In this document: positions 47,467-57,238 of the stretch, in pieces
Layout of the letters: every line of letters begins with the position of its first letter
Numbering within the stretch: position 1 is the stretch's first letter
Assembly (NCBI RefSeq): GCF_014352855.1
Contig: NZ_CP060697.1
Span: forward strand, 2,128,001 to 2,192,000
DNA: 64,000 nucleotides
Source: Sphingomonas sabuli
GTDB lineage: Bacteria; Pseudomonadota; Alphaproteobacteria; Sphingomonadales; Sphingomonadaceae
Direction: 5' to 3'
Made by a program: the position numbers and the translations under genes
The notes under the pieces: model-generated
Seen by the model: the letters and a program-made list of their open reading frames with translations, nothing else
Told to the model about the DNA's origin: nothing
Databases searched by the model: none

Positions 47467-48045
47467 ATGACGATGTTTCGCAATCTTGCCGCCGCCGCCG
47501 TGACCGCGGCCCTGCTCGCCGGCTGTTCGACCGGTCCCCGCCCGGTAGCCCAGGCGCCGCAAGTGCCCGCCGCCGCGCAGGAGCTGCCGTACCGCTGGAC
47601 CCACGGCAACGCGCCCAAGGCGTATAAGGACGCGGCCGCGGCCTTTGGCCCGCTGACGCTCAAGCCCGGCGAATATCGCTGGGCGGCGGACGCGCCCAAG
47701 ACCGGCGAGGCGAAGGTCGTGGTCGACCTGCTGCAGCAGCGTTTCTACGTCTATCGCGCGGACCGGCTGGTCGGCGTGTCGACCATTTCCAGCGGCAAGA
47801 AGGGCAAGGAAACCCCGCTTGGGCTGTGGAAGGTGTTCCGCAAGCAGGTGAAGGGCTTCAGCCGCAAATATGACAATGCGCCGATGCCCTACATGCAGAT
47901 GTACGACGAAAAGGGCATCGCCTTTCACGCCGGCAAGATCCCGGGATATCCGGCCAGCCACGGCTGCGTCCGCTTGCCGCTCGAATTCGCCAAGAACGTG
48001 TTCGGCGTGACCAAGGTCGGCACGGAAGTCATCATCGAGGGCTGA
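47467..48045 (+). CDS. L,D-transpeptidase (YkuD family) lipoprotein
   Basis: The 192-residue product begins MTMFRNLAAAAVTAALLAGC, a signal with lipobox Cys20, so it is probably anchored in the outer or inner membrane. The YkuD domain (about 82-190) has VVVDLLQQRFYVYR, STISSGKKGKETPLG, FHAGKIPGYPASHG and the catalytic Cys167 in SHGCVRLP. These enzymes form 3-3 cross-links in peptidoglycan or attach proteins to it. The ATG at 47467 gives the signal sequence; a longer in-frame region upstream overlaps the glutaredoxin gene and is not used. Confidence 0.92.
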   Translation: MTMFRNLAAAAVTAALLAGCSTGPRPVAQAPQVPAAAQELPYRWTHGNAPKAYKDAAAAFGPLTLKPGEYRWAADAPKTGEAKVVVDLLQQRFYVYRADRLVGVSTISSGKKGKETPLGLWKVFRKQVKGFSRKYDNAPMPYMQMYDEKGIAFHAGKIPGYPASHGCVRLPLEFAKNVFGVTKVGTEVIIEG

Positions 48046-48077
48046 CGCCGGCCCGCCCATCAGGGTAGGGTGCGGGC

Positions 48078-49016
48078 ATGGCGACCCGCTACGAACTCGA
48101 AGAGCTGGCCAGCGGCCACGACTTCCTCGGCAAGTCGCACGACCGCAATGCGCGGCGCACCCGCTGGGTCGTCGCGCTGACCGCGGTGATGATGGTCGCG
48201 GAAATCGCCGCCGGCTGGGCGACGGGATCGATGGCCCTGCTGGCCGACGGCTTCCACATGGCGACCCACGCCGGCGCCCTGTCCATCGCGGCCGGCGCTT
48301 ACTGGTACGCCAAGCGGCACAGCGGTAATCCGCGCTTCACCTTCGGCACCGGCAAGGTCGGCGACCTCGCCGGGTTCGGCTCGGCGGTGATCCTGGGCAT
48401 TTTCGCTATCGGCATCGCGGTCGAATCGGTGATGCGCCTGCTCGACCCGGTGGCGGTCGATTTCATCGACGCGATCGTCGTCGCCGTCGTCGGCCTGCTG
48501 GTCAATATCGTCAGCGCGCTGATGCTTGGGCAGGGTCATGACCATGGCCACGACCATGCGCACGGCCACGGTCATCACCACGACCACGATCATGACCAGA
48601 ACCTGCGCGCCGCCTACCTGCACGTGCTGGCCGACGCACTGACCTCGGTCGCGGCCATTGCCGCCCTCGTGTCCGGGCGCTTCCTCGGCTGGCTGTGGCT
48701 CGACCCGGCGGTGGCGATCGTCGCGTCGCTGGTCATCGCCCGCTGGTCGCTGACGCTGATGCGGCAGACCGCGGCGGTGCTGCTCGACACCGCCGACCGG
48801 GACCTGCTCGACCGGATCAAGGCGGCGGTCGAGCTGGACGGCGACGCGACCGTCACCGACCTGCACGTGTGGCGCGTCGGGCCCGGCGCCCATGCGGCGA
48901 TCATATCCGCCTGCGGCGACGCGACGGCAGAGCAGCTGCGGGCGCGCGTGCTCGGCATCCGCCGCTTCGCCCACCTGACGGTGGAAAAGGCCGCCGACGA
49001 CCGGCGCCCGCGTTGA
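48078..49016 (+). CDS. dmeF: CDF family cobalt/nickel efflux transporter (DmeF-like)
   Basis: The 312-residue protein has six hydrophobic helices with the metal-site sequences ADGFHMATHAGAL and HVLADALTSVAA, and a cytoplasmic loop of alternating His, Asp and Gly (about 154-172). The N-terminal HDFLGKSHDRNARRTRWVV is characteristic of the DmeF branch, which exports divalent cobalt or nickel. The C-terminal domain is of the usual cation diffusion facilitator type (TVTDLHVWRVGPG). The exact metal is inference. Confidence 0.88.
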   Translation: MATRYELEELASGHDFLGKSHDRNARRTRWVVALTAVMMVAEIAAGWATGSMALLADGFHMATHAGALSIAAGAYWYAKRHSGNPRFTFGTGKVGDLAGFGSAVILGIFAIGIAVESVMRLLDPVAVDFIDAIVVAVVGLLVNIVSALMLGQGHDHGHDHAHGHGHHHDHDHDQNLRAAYLHVLADALTSVAAIAALVSGRFLGWLWLDPAVAIVASLVIARWSLTLMRQTAAVLLDTADRDLLDRIKAAVELDGDATVTDLHVWRVGPGAHAAIISACGDATAEQLRARVLGIRRFAHLTVEKAADDRRPR

Positions 49017-49083
49017 AAAGCGCGCTGGCGGTGCGCGCACCAGCCGCTAAGGTCGCGCCCGCAGGAAATGGGGAGGGTGCCTG

Positions 49084-49518
49084 ATGTCCGACGATCCGTA
49101 CGCGCCGCAGCCGGTCGCACGCTGGTACATGGCCGCGGCAATCGCCTCGCTGCTGTTCATGCTGCTGGGCTGCGCCAATTACCTGATGATCGTGACCGCC
49201 GACCCGGCGTCGCTGCCGCTTGACCAGCGCACGGCGATCGAGGCGCAGCCGCTGTGGGCCATCGCCGCGTCCGCGATCGCGGTGTGGGTGGGTCTGGCCG
49301 GCGCCCTGTTGCTGCTGCTCCGGCGCAAGTTGGCGCAGCCGTTGCTGCTGGCGTCGCTGGTCGCGACGGTCGTCAGCTTCATCCCGCTGTTCGCGGTGCC
49401 CGCGGTGGCCAATGCCATCACCGCCAACGACATCGCGGTGGCCATCGTCGTCACCATCATCGTCTGGACGATTTTCTGGTTCGCGCGCCATTCGGCGCAG
49501 CGCGGCTGGCTGCGCTAG
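49084..49518 (+). CDS. small four-helix membrane protein
   Basis: The 144-residue product has four hydrophobic helices, roughly 14-38, 57-80, 84-107 and 112-136, with a short cytoplasmic start MSDDPYAPQPVARW. I recognise no family. GGGAGGG precedes the ATG. It lies 67 bp after dmeF and 14 bp before the TIGR02587 gene in the same direction. Confidence 0.75.
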   Translation: MSDDPYAPQPVARWYMAAAIASLLFMLLGCANYLMIVTADPASLPLDQRTAIEAQPLWAIAASAIAVWVGLAGALLLLLRRKLAQPLLLASLVATVVSFIPLFAVPAVANAITANDIAVAIVVTIIVWTIFWFARHSAQRGWLR

Positions 49519-49532
49519 GGCCGGCCGCACCC

Positions 49533-50375
49533 ATGTGGCTGGTCTCCCGAACGGATGCGACGCCACGCGCGAACCTGAAATACCTGCGTGCGCTGGGCCG
49601 CGGCCTGGCCGGCGCCATCCTCTTCAGCCTCCCGCTCCTGATGACGATGGAGATGTGGATGCTGGGCTTTTACCTGCCGCCCGGAATGCTGTTCCAGTTC
49701 CTGCTGCTGAACCTGGCGATGCTGGTCGGCATGTCGCGCGTGTCGGGCTTTGAAGCGACCGGCGGCTGGGGGGACGACGTGATGGACGCCTTTTCTGCTT
49801 ACGCCGTCGCCTTCATCTGGTCGGCGGTGATCCTGTGGCTGCTCGGCATCGTCAAGGTCGGCATGCCGGCGTCCGAACTGGTCGGCAAAATCGCCATCGA
49901 ATCGGTGCCGGCAAGCTTTGGCGCGATGCTTGGCAGCAAGCAGCTTGGCCGCACGTCGAGCGAGGGCGACGAAAAGGTCCGCAAAACCTATTCGGGCCAG
50001 ATTTTCCTGATGGCCGCGGGCGCACTGTTTTTCGCGTTCAACGTCGCCCCGACCGAAGAAATGATCCTCATTTCCTTTCGGATGACGCCGTGGCTGTCGA
50101 TCCTGCTGATGCTGGCCTCCCTGCTGTTGCTCCATACCTTGGTCTACACGATCGGACTGAAAGGATCGGAGCGGCCCGACGGCCCGTTGAACTTCTGGAG
50201 CGTCTTCTTCCGGTTCAGCGTCGTCGGTTATGCGGTCGCCGCAATCGTCTGCCTGTACCTGCTGTGGACCTTCGGCCGCGTGCAGGACACCGGGATGGCG
50301 CATGTCGTGGGGATGGTGGCGGTCGTCGCTTTCCCCGGGGCCATCGGTGCGGCAATCGCGCGGCTGATCATTTAA
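49533..50375 (+). CDS. TIGR02587 family membrane protein
   Basis: The 280-residue protein has about seven hydrophobic helices. Sequences such as LFSLPLLMTMEMWMLGFYLP, TGGWGDDVMDAFSAYAVA, NVAPTEEMILISFRMTPW and FRFSVVGYAVAA recall the TIGR02587 family of predicted integral membrane proteins. Function is unknown, but members are commonly next to a TIGR02588 gene, as here. The start is probably the ATG at 49533; the frame upstream overlaps the previous gene. Confidence 0.82.
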   Translation: MWLVSRTDATPRANLKYLRALGRGLAGAILFSLPLLMTMEMWMLGFYLPPGMLFQFLLLNLAMLVGMSRVSGFEATGGWGDDVMDAFSAYAVAFIWSAVILWLLGIVKVGMPASELVGKIAIESVPASFGAMLGSKQLGRTSSEGDEKVRKTYSGQIFLMAAGALFFAFNVAPTEEMILISFRMTPWLSILLMLASLLLLHTLVYTIGLKGSERPDGPLNFWSVFFRFSVVGYAVAAIVCLYLLWTFGRVQDTGMAHVVGMVAVVAFPGAIGAAIARLII

Positions 50376-50384
50376 GAGGGCGCG

Positions 50385-50828
50385 ATGGCACGCAAGACCA
50401 GCAGCAAGCCCCGCACCAGGGCCAAGCCGGGCGGCAACCGCAACGACGTCACGTCGGCGATACCCGTGCTCGAATGGGTGGCCGCCGGGCTCGGGTTGAT
50501 CCTGATCCTCGGCACGTTCGCCTTTCTTGCCATTGAAGGTTTGCGCGGCGAGACGTCGCCGCCGCTGCTGTCGGTCCGGCCGGTTAGCGCCGAGCGCAGC
50601 AGCGATGCGCATCTGATCGAGATCGAGGTTGAAAATACGTCGGACCGTACGGCTGCGGCGGTCACTATCGAAGCCGCGCTGAAGTCGGGCGAGCGAGATA
50701 TCGAAACCAGCAGCGCGACATTCGACTACGTGCCTGGAAAATCGACGCGCAAGGGCGGGATGCTATTCATCCGCGACCCGCGCCATTACCGGCTGGAGTT
50801 GCGGGTCACCGGTTACCAGAACCCCTAA
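50385..50828 (+). CDS. TIGR02588 family protein
   Basis: The 147-residue protein has a basic N-terminal tail (about 1-22), one membrane helix (about 28-50), then an exposed beta-sandwich-like domain with [21 protein letters not shown] and [13 protein letters not shown]. This is the layout of the TIGR02588 family, partner of TIGR02587. It lies 9 bp after its partner. Function unknown; a role as a two-part membrane complex is inferred from the constant pairing. Confidence 0.8.
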   Translation: MARKTSSKPRTRAKPGGNRNDVTSAIPVLEWVAAGLGLILILGTFAFLAIEGLRGETSPPLLSVRPVSAERSSDAHLIEIEVENTSDRTAAAVTIEAALKSGERDIETSSATFDYVPGKSTRKGGMLFIRDPRHYRLELRVTGYQNP

Positions 50829-50868
50829 GACTGGCGGCGAGCCGCTCCCCCCGCTAGAGCATCGCGCC

Positions 50869-51738
50869 ATGTCCAAGGTCACGATCGATACCGACACCAG
50901 CCGGGCGACCCCGTCGCCGGTGCCGGGCAAGCGCACCACCGTCCCGTCGATCCGCGCCCGCAAGGTCGACGGCACGACCGAACAGCCGATCGTCATGCTC
51001 ACCGCCTACACCATGCGGATGGCGCAACTGCTCGACCCGCATTGCGACATGTTGCTGGTCGGCGATAGCCTTGGCCAGGTGATCTACGGCCTGCCGTCGA
51101 CCATCCCCGTCACGCTCGACATGATGTGCGCGCACGGCGCCGCGGTGGTGCGCGGCAGCTGGCACGCGCTGGTCGGCGTCGACATGCCGTTCGGCAGCTA
51201 CGAAGCTTCGCCCGAGGACGCGTTCGAAAACGCCGCCCATATTCTCAAGGAAACCGGCTGCGCGGCTGTCAAGCTGGAAGGCGGGGAAGCGATGGCGCCG
51301 ACCATCGAATTCCTTTCCAACCGCGGTATTCCGGTGATTGGCCACGTCGGGCTGACGCCGCAGGCGGTCAACGTGCTTGGCGGTTACGGCGTCCGCGGCC
51401 GCAAGGACGAGGAAGTGTACAAGATCCTCGCCGATGCCCGCGCCGTGGTCGATGCCGGCGCCTTCTGCCTGGTCGTCGAAGGCGTGCTGGAGGACATTGC
51501 GACGCGGGTCGCCAAGGGGGTTGGCGTGCCGGTCATCGGCATCGGCGCCTCGGCCCGGTGCGACGGGCAGGTGCTGGTCACCGAAGACATGCTCGGCCTG
51601 TTCGAACGCACGCCGCGATTCGTGAAGCGCTACGCCGACCTTGCCAGCGAAATCGGCGCGGCGGCGGAGCGCTATGCCGGCGAAGTGCGCGACCGCAGCT
51701 TCCCGTCCGCCGACGAAACCTATCGTCCGAAGACGTAG
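50869..51738 (+). CDS. panB: 3-methyl-2-oxobutanoate hydroxymethyltransferase
   Basis: PanB makes ketopantoate from 2-oxoisovalerate and methylene-tetrahydrofolate on the way to pantothenate. The 289-residue protein has [73 protein letters not shown] and [15 protein letters not shown] hydrophilic N-terminus of about 30 residues with RKVDG precedes the barrel. panE of the same pathway is at 24825. Confidence 0.96.
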   Translation: MSKVTIDTDTSRATPSPVPGKRTTVPSIRARKVDGTTEQPIVMLTAYTMRMAQLLDPHCDMLLVGDSLGQVIYGLPSTIPVTLDMMCAHGAAVVRGSWHALVGVDMPFGSYEASPEDAFENAAHILKETGCAAVKLEGGEAMAPTIEFLSNRGIPVIGHVGLTPQAVNVLGGYGVRGRKDEEVYKILADARAVVDAGAFCLVVEGVLEDIATRVAKGVGVPVIGIGASARCDGQVLVTEDMLGLFERTPRFVKRYADLASEIGAAAERYAGEVRDRSFPSADETYRPKT

Positions 51739-51845
51739 GCGACCGGTCCGTCGACCCCGGCCTGCCGTTGGTCGGAAAGGGGTCGGGGGCGGTTGTGGCG
51801 ACACGGGCCGGGGCGTAATCGATACGCATCATTCCGGGGGGAAAC

Positions 51846-52721
51846 ATGCTCGAAATCGCAAATCTTTCGCACACTTATCCGAACGGCACGGTGGCGCTCG
51901 ATGACGTCACCCTGTCGATCCCGCGGGGCATGTACGGCCTGCTGGGCCCCAACGGGGCGGGCAAGTCGACGCTGATGCGGACGATTGCGACGCTGCAGGA
52001 GCCGACCGCCGGAACGATCACGTTCGGCGCCATCGACGTCATCGCTGAACCGGAAAAGCTGCGCCGGACGCTGGGCTATCTGCCGCAGGATTTCGGCGTC
52101 TATCCGCGCGTGTCGGCCTATTCGATGCTGGACCAGGTCGCGGTGCTCAAGGGCATTACCGGCAAGTCGGAACGCAAGTCGGTGGTCGAAACCCTGCTCA
52201 ACCAGGTCAACCTGTGGGCGGTGCGCGACAAGAATATCGCCGGTTTTTCCGGCGGCATGCGGCAGCGGTTCGGCATTGCCCAGGCGCTGATCGGCAACCC
52301 CGAACTGATCATCGTCGACGAGCCCACCGCGGGCCTCGACCCCGAAGAACGCAACCGCTTCCTCAATCTGCTCGTGGCGATCGGCGACAATGTCGTCGTC
52401 ATCCTGTCGACCCACATCGTCGACGATGTTGCCGACCTGTGCCCGCGCATGGCGGTACTCGCCAACGGCCGGGTGCAGATCGAAGGCAGCCCTGGAGAAC
52501 TGATCGCGTCGACCCGCGGCAAGGTGTGGAAGAAGGTCATCGACCATGGCGAGCTGGAAAGCTTCCAGCAGAGCCACGAGGTGATTTCGACCCGGCTGTT
52601 CGCCGGCAACACCATCATCCACGTGATGTCGGACACGCAGCCGGCGGGGTTCGAACCGGTCGAAGGCGGGCTTGAGGACGTTTATTTCTCGACCCTGTCC
52701 ACGCTCCGCCGCGCGGCCTGA
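51846..52721 (+). CDS. ABC transporter ATP-binding protein
   Basis: The 291-residue ATPase has the Walker A GPNGAGKST (about 34-42), the Q-loop YLPQDFG, signature FSGGMRQR, Walker B LIIVDEPTAGLDPEE and the H-loop STHIVDD. The C-terminal 70 or so residues are an extra domain common in ATPases that serve ABC-2 exporters. It lies 14 bp before the permease-aminopeptidase gene and should power it. Confidence 0.94.
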   Translation: MLEIANLSHTYPNGTVALDDVTLSIPRGMYGLLGPNGAGKSTLMRTIATLQEPTAGTITFGAIDVIAEPEKLRRTLGYLPQDFGVYPRVSAYSMLDQVAVLKGITGKSERKSVVETLLNQVNLWAVRDKNIAGFSGGMRQRFGIAQALIGNPELIIVDEPTAGLDPEERNRFLNLLVAIGDNVVVILSTHIVDDVADLCPRMAVLANGRVQIEGSPGELIASTRGKVWKKVIDHGELESFQQSHEVISTRLFAGNTIIHVMSDTQPAGFEPVEGGLEDVYFSTLSTLRRAA

Positions 52722-52735
52722 GCGGAGCAAGCGCC

Positions 52736-55700
52736 ATGCTGTTGGGCATCACCCGCTTCGAAATCCGCTACCAGCTGAAGAACCCGGTCTTCTGGGTCGC
52801 GGTAGCCCTGTTCTTCCTCATCGGGTTCGGCATCAGCGCCAGCGAGAACCTGTCGCTCGGCTCGCCCGGCGCAGTGCATGAAAATGCGCCCTACACGATC
52901 GCCATCACGACCACGGTGCTGACAATATTCTATCTGTTCGTGGTCACCGCTTTTGTCGCCAACGCCATCGTCCGCGACGATACCAGTGGGTTCGCGCCCA
53001 TCGTCCGCGCGACGTCGGTGACCAAGACGCAGATCGTCATCGGCCGCTTCCTGGGCGGCGTGACCGTCGCGTGGCTCGGCTATCTCGCGGTGCCGCTGGG
53101 CATCGCGGTGGGATCGATGATGCCGTGGGTCGACCCGGAAACGGTGGGGCCGCAGAAGCTGTCCTATTACACCTGGAATTTCCTGGTCTTCGCGATCCCC
53201 AACATCTTCCTGACCAGCGCGATCCTGTTCGCGCTGGCGACGACCCTGCGGTCGATGATGGCGTCCTACATCGGCGCGGTGCTGCTGGTGATGGGCTATC
53301 TCGTGACCACCAGCCTGGTCGGGCAGAAGATCGAATATCGCGAGGCGTTCGCGCGCTGGGAGCCGCTGGGCAATGGCGCGCTGCGCGAAGCGACCCGCTA
53401 TTGGACGCAGGCGGAAATGAACAGCCGGCTGGTCGATCTCGGCGGCATCCTGCTGTTCAACCGGATCTACGCGATCGTCCTTGGCCTGCTGTTCCTGGCG
53501 TTAACCGTCTGGCGCTTCTCGATGGCCGAACGCGCGCCATCGAAGCGCAAGCTGCGCCGGCTGGAAAAGCGCGAGGCGCGCACCGCCCGGCTGTCGCAAG
53601 TGCCGCCGGCGCTGGGCGGCGGGACGGTCATCGCGCGCGACCAGGAATCGTCCCGCTGGACGCAGCTGATGACCCGCATGCGGGTCGAGATCCGGCAGGT
53701 GCTGACCAGCCCCGGCCTGATCGTCCTGATGCTGTTCGGGATCGGCAATACGGCCGCGGCCCTGTGGCTCGGCAAGTCGAGCTACGGAACCAGCGACTAT
53801 CCGACGCTGTCGGCGACGATCAGCACGGTGCGCAGCGGCATGGGCGCGATCCTGGTCATGGTCGCGGTCTTCTATGGCGGCGAGCTGGTGTGGCGCGAGC
53901 GCGAGCGCAAGCTCAACGAGATCCTCGATTCGACGCCGGTCCCGGCTTGGGTGATGACGGTGCCGAAGATCGCCGCCATCTTCGTCGTCCTGCTTGCGAT
54001 CAACGTCGCCGGCATGGTCACCGGCCTGTTCTACCAGGCGGTGATGGGCGCCCGTTCGCTGGGGCTGGGCGATTATGTCGCCTGGTTCATCATTCCGGCG
54101 GCGATCGACGGGCTGCTGATCGCGGTGCTTGCCGTCTTCGCGCAAGTGCTCAGCCCCAACAAATATGTCGGCTGGGCGATCATGTTCATCTGGTTCGTCG
54201 GGACGATCTTCCTGTCCAACATGGGCTATTCCAACCCGCTTTATAATTACGGCACCACGCCGGCGGTCCCGCTTAGCGATTTCAACGGTGCGGCGGGGTT
54301 CTGGAAGGGCGCGGCGGTGATGCAGTTGTACTGGGCGCTGTTTGCCCTGATCCTGACCATTGTCGCGCATCTGCTGTGGCCGCGCGGCACCGACCTGTCG
54401 CTGCGCGTCCGGGCGCGGCGCATGCGGCGCAACATTGCCGGCGTGCCGGCGCTGTTGCTGGCCGGAGCGGCCGCCGCGATGATGGCGACGGGGGCCTATG
54501 CCTATTACAACATCAAGGTTCTCAACCGGTATCAGACCAGCGACGAGGCGGAGAAATTCGCCGCCGATTACGAGCGCAAATATCTGAAGTACGAGAAGAT
54601 GCCGCAGCCGACGGTGACGGACGTGAAGCTGGCCGTCGACCTGTATCCCGGCGAGCGCAGGATGGTCGTCGACGGTCTGTACCGGCTGACCAACCGGACC
54701 GGCGCGCCGCTGCGCGACGTGCATGTCCGCAAGCTGGTGCCCGACGTCGAATTCACGTCGCTCGAGCTGGCCGGCGCGCGGCTGGTCTCCGACGACGACG
54801 AGTTCGGGTATCGCATCTATCGCTTCGACACGCCGCTGGCGCCGGGGGCGACGACCGAACTGAAGTTCCGCTCGCAGCTTTGGAACCGCGGCTTCAAGGC
54901 CACCTCGCCGGACACCGCGATCGTCGAGAACGGCACCTTCATCAACAATGCCGCCTTCGCCCCGGTAATCGGGATGAGCCAGCAGAACCTGCTTAGCGAC
55001 CGCACCCAGCGCCGCCGCCAGGGGCTTCCGGCGGAACTGCGCCCTGCCAAGCTCGAGGACATGTCGGCGACCGGGCGCAACTATGTCGGCGCCGACTGGG
55101 TCAATTCCGACATCACGGTGACGACCGATGCCGGCCAGACGCCGATCGCCCCGGGCAACCGCGTGTCGGATACGGTAAAGGGCAAGCGGCGCACCGCGCG
55201 GTTCGTCAGCCCGGCGCCGATCCTCAACTTCTTCTCGATCCAGTCGGCCGACTACAAGGTCGCGCGCGAGGTCCATAACGGCATCGAACTGTCGGTTTTC
55301 TACATCGCGGGCCACGACTGGAACGTGCCCAAGATGCTGCGCGCGATGGGCGCGGCGCTCGATTATTACCGGGCGAACTTCGGGCCGTACCAGTTCGATT
55401 ATGCGCGGATCATCGAGTTTCCGGGCTATGCCAGCTTCGCCCAGGCCTTTGCCGGGACGATGCCCTATTCGGAAACCATCGGCTTCAACGCCAACACCAA
55501 CGACCCCGAGAAGATCGACTTCACCACCTATGTCGTCGCGCACGAGATCGCGCACCAATATTGGGCGCACCAGGTGATCGGCGCGAACATGCAGGGCGGT
55601 ACGGTAACCAGCGAGACGCTGGCGCAATATTCGGCGCTGATGGTGATGAAGCGCCTCTACGGACCCGACAAGATCCGCCGCTTCCTCAAATATGAGCTCG

Positions 55701-56332
55701 ACCTCTATCTTGCCGGCCGCAAGGGCGAGGCGGTCGAGGAACTGCCGCTCTACCGGGTCGAGAACCAGGGCTATGTCCATTATCGCAAGGGCGCGGTGGC
55801 CATGTACCTGCTGCAGGAACGGCTGGGCGAAGCGGCGGTCAATCGCGCGCTGGCGCGGTTCAATGCCCGCTTCCGCTTCAAGGGCGCGCCCTATCTGCGG
55901 TCGACCGACCTGATCGCCGAATTCCGCAAGGAGGCGCGGACTCCCGAACAGCAGCAGCTGATCACCGACCTGTTCGAGAAGATCACCTTGTTCGACTTCA
56001 AGGTGCAGGACGCGACAACGCGCAAGACGGGCAACGTGTGGACGACCACGCTGACCGTCGCGGCGGATAAATATTATGCCGACGGCAAGGGCGACGAGCG
56101 CAAGGCCAGGCTGGCCGAACCGGTCGAGATCGGGCTGTTCACCAAGCGGCCGGGACTGGGCGAATTTTCCCGCTCGGACGTCATCGCCATGGCGCGCGAA
56201 CCGGTCCGCAGCGGGACCCAGAAGATCGTCGTCACGTCGGCGAGGAAGCCGGAGTTTGCAGGGATCGACCCGTACAATTTCTACATCGACCGCAACGGCG
56301 ACGATAACGTGAAGGACGTCACGGCCAACTAA
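52736..56332 (+). CDS. ABC-2 permease fused to M1 family aminopeptidase
   Basis: The 1198-residue protein has two six-helix ABC-2 permease parts (about 1-260 and 320-600, joined by a Lys/Arg-rich cytoplasmic linker) and, after a further helix, an M1 metallopeptidase domain (about 620-1100). The zinc site is HEIAHQYW, with His936, Glu937 and His940, and a Glu about 20 residues later in SETLAQYS. The peptidase should face the periplasm. M1 fused to a permease is a recognised but uncharacterised architecture; the ATPase gene is directly upstream. It could process and move peptides or act as a lipid/peptide sensor; neither is shown by the sequence. Confidence 0.92.
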   Translation: MLLGITRFEIRYQLKNPVFWVAVALFFLIGFGISASENLSLGSPGAVHENAPYTIAITTTVLTIFYLFVVTAFVANAIVRDDTSGFAPIVRATSVTKTQIVIGRFLGGVTVAWLGYLAVPLGIAVGSMMPWVDPETVGPQKLSYYTWNFLVFAIPNIFLTSAILFALATTLRSMMASYIGAVLLVMGYLVTTSLVGQKIEYREAFARWEPLGNGALREATRYWTQAEMNSRLVDLGGILLFNRIYAIVLGLLFLALTVWRFSMAERAPSKRKLRRLEKREARTARLSQVPPALGGGTVIARDQESSRWTQLMTRMRVEIRQVLTSPGLIVLMLFGIGNTAAALWLGKSSYGTSDYPTLSATISTVRSGMGAILVMVAVFYGGELVWRERERKLNEILDSTPVPAWVMTVPKIAAIFVVLLAINVAGMVTGLFYQAVMGARSLGLGDYVAWFIIPAAIDGLLIAVLAVFAQVLSPNKYVGWAIMFIWFVGTIFLSNMGYSNPLYNYGTTPAVPLSDFNGAAGFWKGAAVMQLYWALFALILTIVAHLLWPRGTDLSLRVRARRMRRNIAGVPALLLAGAAAAMMATGAYAYYNIKVLNRYQTSDEAEKFAADYERKYLKYEKMPQPTVTDVKLAVDLYPGERRMVVDGLYRLTNRTGAPLRDVHVRKLVPDVEFTSLELAGARLVSDDDEFGYRIYRFDTPLAPGATTELKFRSQLWNRGFKATSPDTAIVENGTFINNAAFAPVIGMSQQNLLSDRTQRRRQGLPAELRPAKLEDMSATGRNYVGADWVNSDITVTTDAGQTPIAPGNRVSDTVKGKRRTARFVSPAPILNFFSIQSADYKVAREVHNGIELSVFYIAGHDWNVPKMLRAMGAALDYYRANFGPYQFDYARIIEFPGYASFAQAFAGTMPYSETIGFNANTNDPEKIDFTTYVVAHEIAHQYWAHQVIGANMQGGTVTSETLAQYSALMVMKRLYGPDKIRRFLKYELDLYLAGRKGEAVEELPLYRVENQGYVHYRKGAVAMYLLQERLGEAAVNRALARFNARFRFKGAPYLRSTDLIAEFRKEARTPEQQQLITDLFEKITLFDFKVQDATTRKTGNVWTTTLTVAADKYYADGKGDERKARLAEPVEIGLFTKRPGLGEFSRSDVIAMAREPVRSGTQKIVVTSARKPEFAGIDPYNFYIDRNGDDNVKDVTAN

Positions 56333-56449
56333 GCGCCCTTTGCCTTTCGCGCCACAATCGCTAGACGGAGCGCCGCCAGCTTCCGTTCATCCGCCGTGGG
56401 GGATGGGGCGGCCTTCGTTGACCTTTCTCGCCGCAAGTTGAGGGAACCC

Positions 56450-57238
56450 TTGGCTCTCACCCCCGATACCCCGAATGACGCCTTCCTCCGCGAGGTCGAC
56501 GACAACCTTCGTCGCGACCAGATGGAGCTGTTCGCCAAGCGCTACGCCAAGTGGCTGATCGCGGCGGTCGTCGTCTTCCTGATCGCCGCCGGCGCTTACC
56601 TGTTCTGGCAGAACCAGCAGCAGAAGAAGGCGTCGCAGCAGTCCGAAGAGCTGATGGCCATTTATGACCAGATCGGCAGCGGGCAGGGCGAGCAGGCGCG
56701 CAAGCGGCTGGAGCCGCTGAAGACGGTCGGCAACGATATGGTCCGCACGCTGGCGCGGCTGGCCGACGCGGCGGTCGCTCTGGACAGCGCCGACCGCAAC
56801 GCGGCGCTGGCCAACTATCGCGCGGTCGCCGACGACAAGGGCGCACCCGACGCCTATCGCAACCTTGCGCTGGTCCGGTCCACGGCGATCGAGTTCGACC
56901 AGCTGCAGCCCGCGCAAGTGGTTTCGCGGCTGGCGCCGCTGACCAAGCCCGGCAATCCTTGGTTCGCAAGCGCCGGCGAATTGACCGCCATGGCCTATCT
57001 CAAGCAGGGCCAGACCGAGCGCGCCGGCCGCCTGTTCGCGTCCATCGCCAGCGACAAGGCCGCCCCGTTGACCGCGCGCAGCCGCGCCGTGCAGATCGCC
57101 GGCACGCTGGGCGTCGATGCCAGCGCCGCACTTCCCGACCTTGCCGCCCAAGCCACCGCCGTCCAGGCGCAGCAGGCCGCGCCGCCGCAACCGGCCGCGC
57201 CCGCGCCGCAGACCGCACCAGCAGGAACCCAGCAATGA
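56450..57238 (+). CDS. YfgM-like tetratricopeptide membrane protein
   Basis: The 262-residue protein has a short cytoplasmic start (TPDTPNDAFLREVDDNLRRD), one membrane helix (about 34-54) and a periplasmic TPR-like region (about 65-235), then a Pro/Ala/Gln tail. YfgM in E. coli works with the Sec translocon and periplasmic chaperones. The likely start is the TTG at 56450, with AGGGA (56441-56445) upstream; homologues begin MALTP. It overlaps bamB by 4 bp (ATGA). The order yfgM-bamB-der is the same as in E. coli. Confidence 0.88.
   Translation: MALTPDTPNDAFLREVDDNLRRDQMELFAKRYAKWLIAAVVVFLIAAGAYLFWQNQQQKKASQQSEELMAIYDQIGSGQGEQARKRLEPLKTVGNDMVRTLARLADAAVALDSADRNAALANYRAVADDKGAPDAYRNLALVRSTAIEFDQLQPAQVVSRLAPLTKPGNPWFASAGELTAMAYLKQGQTERAGRLFASIASDKAAPLTARSRAVQIAGTLGVDASAALPDLAAQATAVQAQQAAPPQPAAPAPQTAPAGTQQ

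Noticed and set aside
48536..48598. Short repeated CATGACC/CACGACCA units that resemble a direct-repeat array
   Set aside because: They encode the His/Asp/Gly loop of the DmeF-like transporter, in frame and without spacers, so this is not a CRISPR array.
53501..55780. Open frame of 759 codons on the minus strand
   Set aside because: It lies inside the permease-aminopeptidase gene, whose zinc motif and membrane helices are clear; the antisense product is His/Arg/Asp-rich and shapeless.
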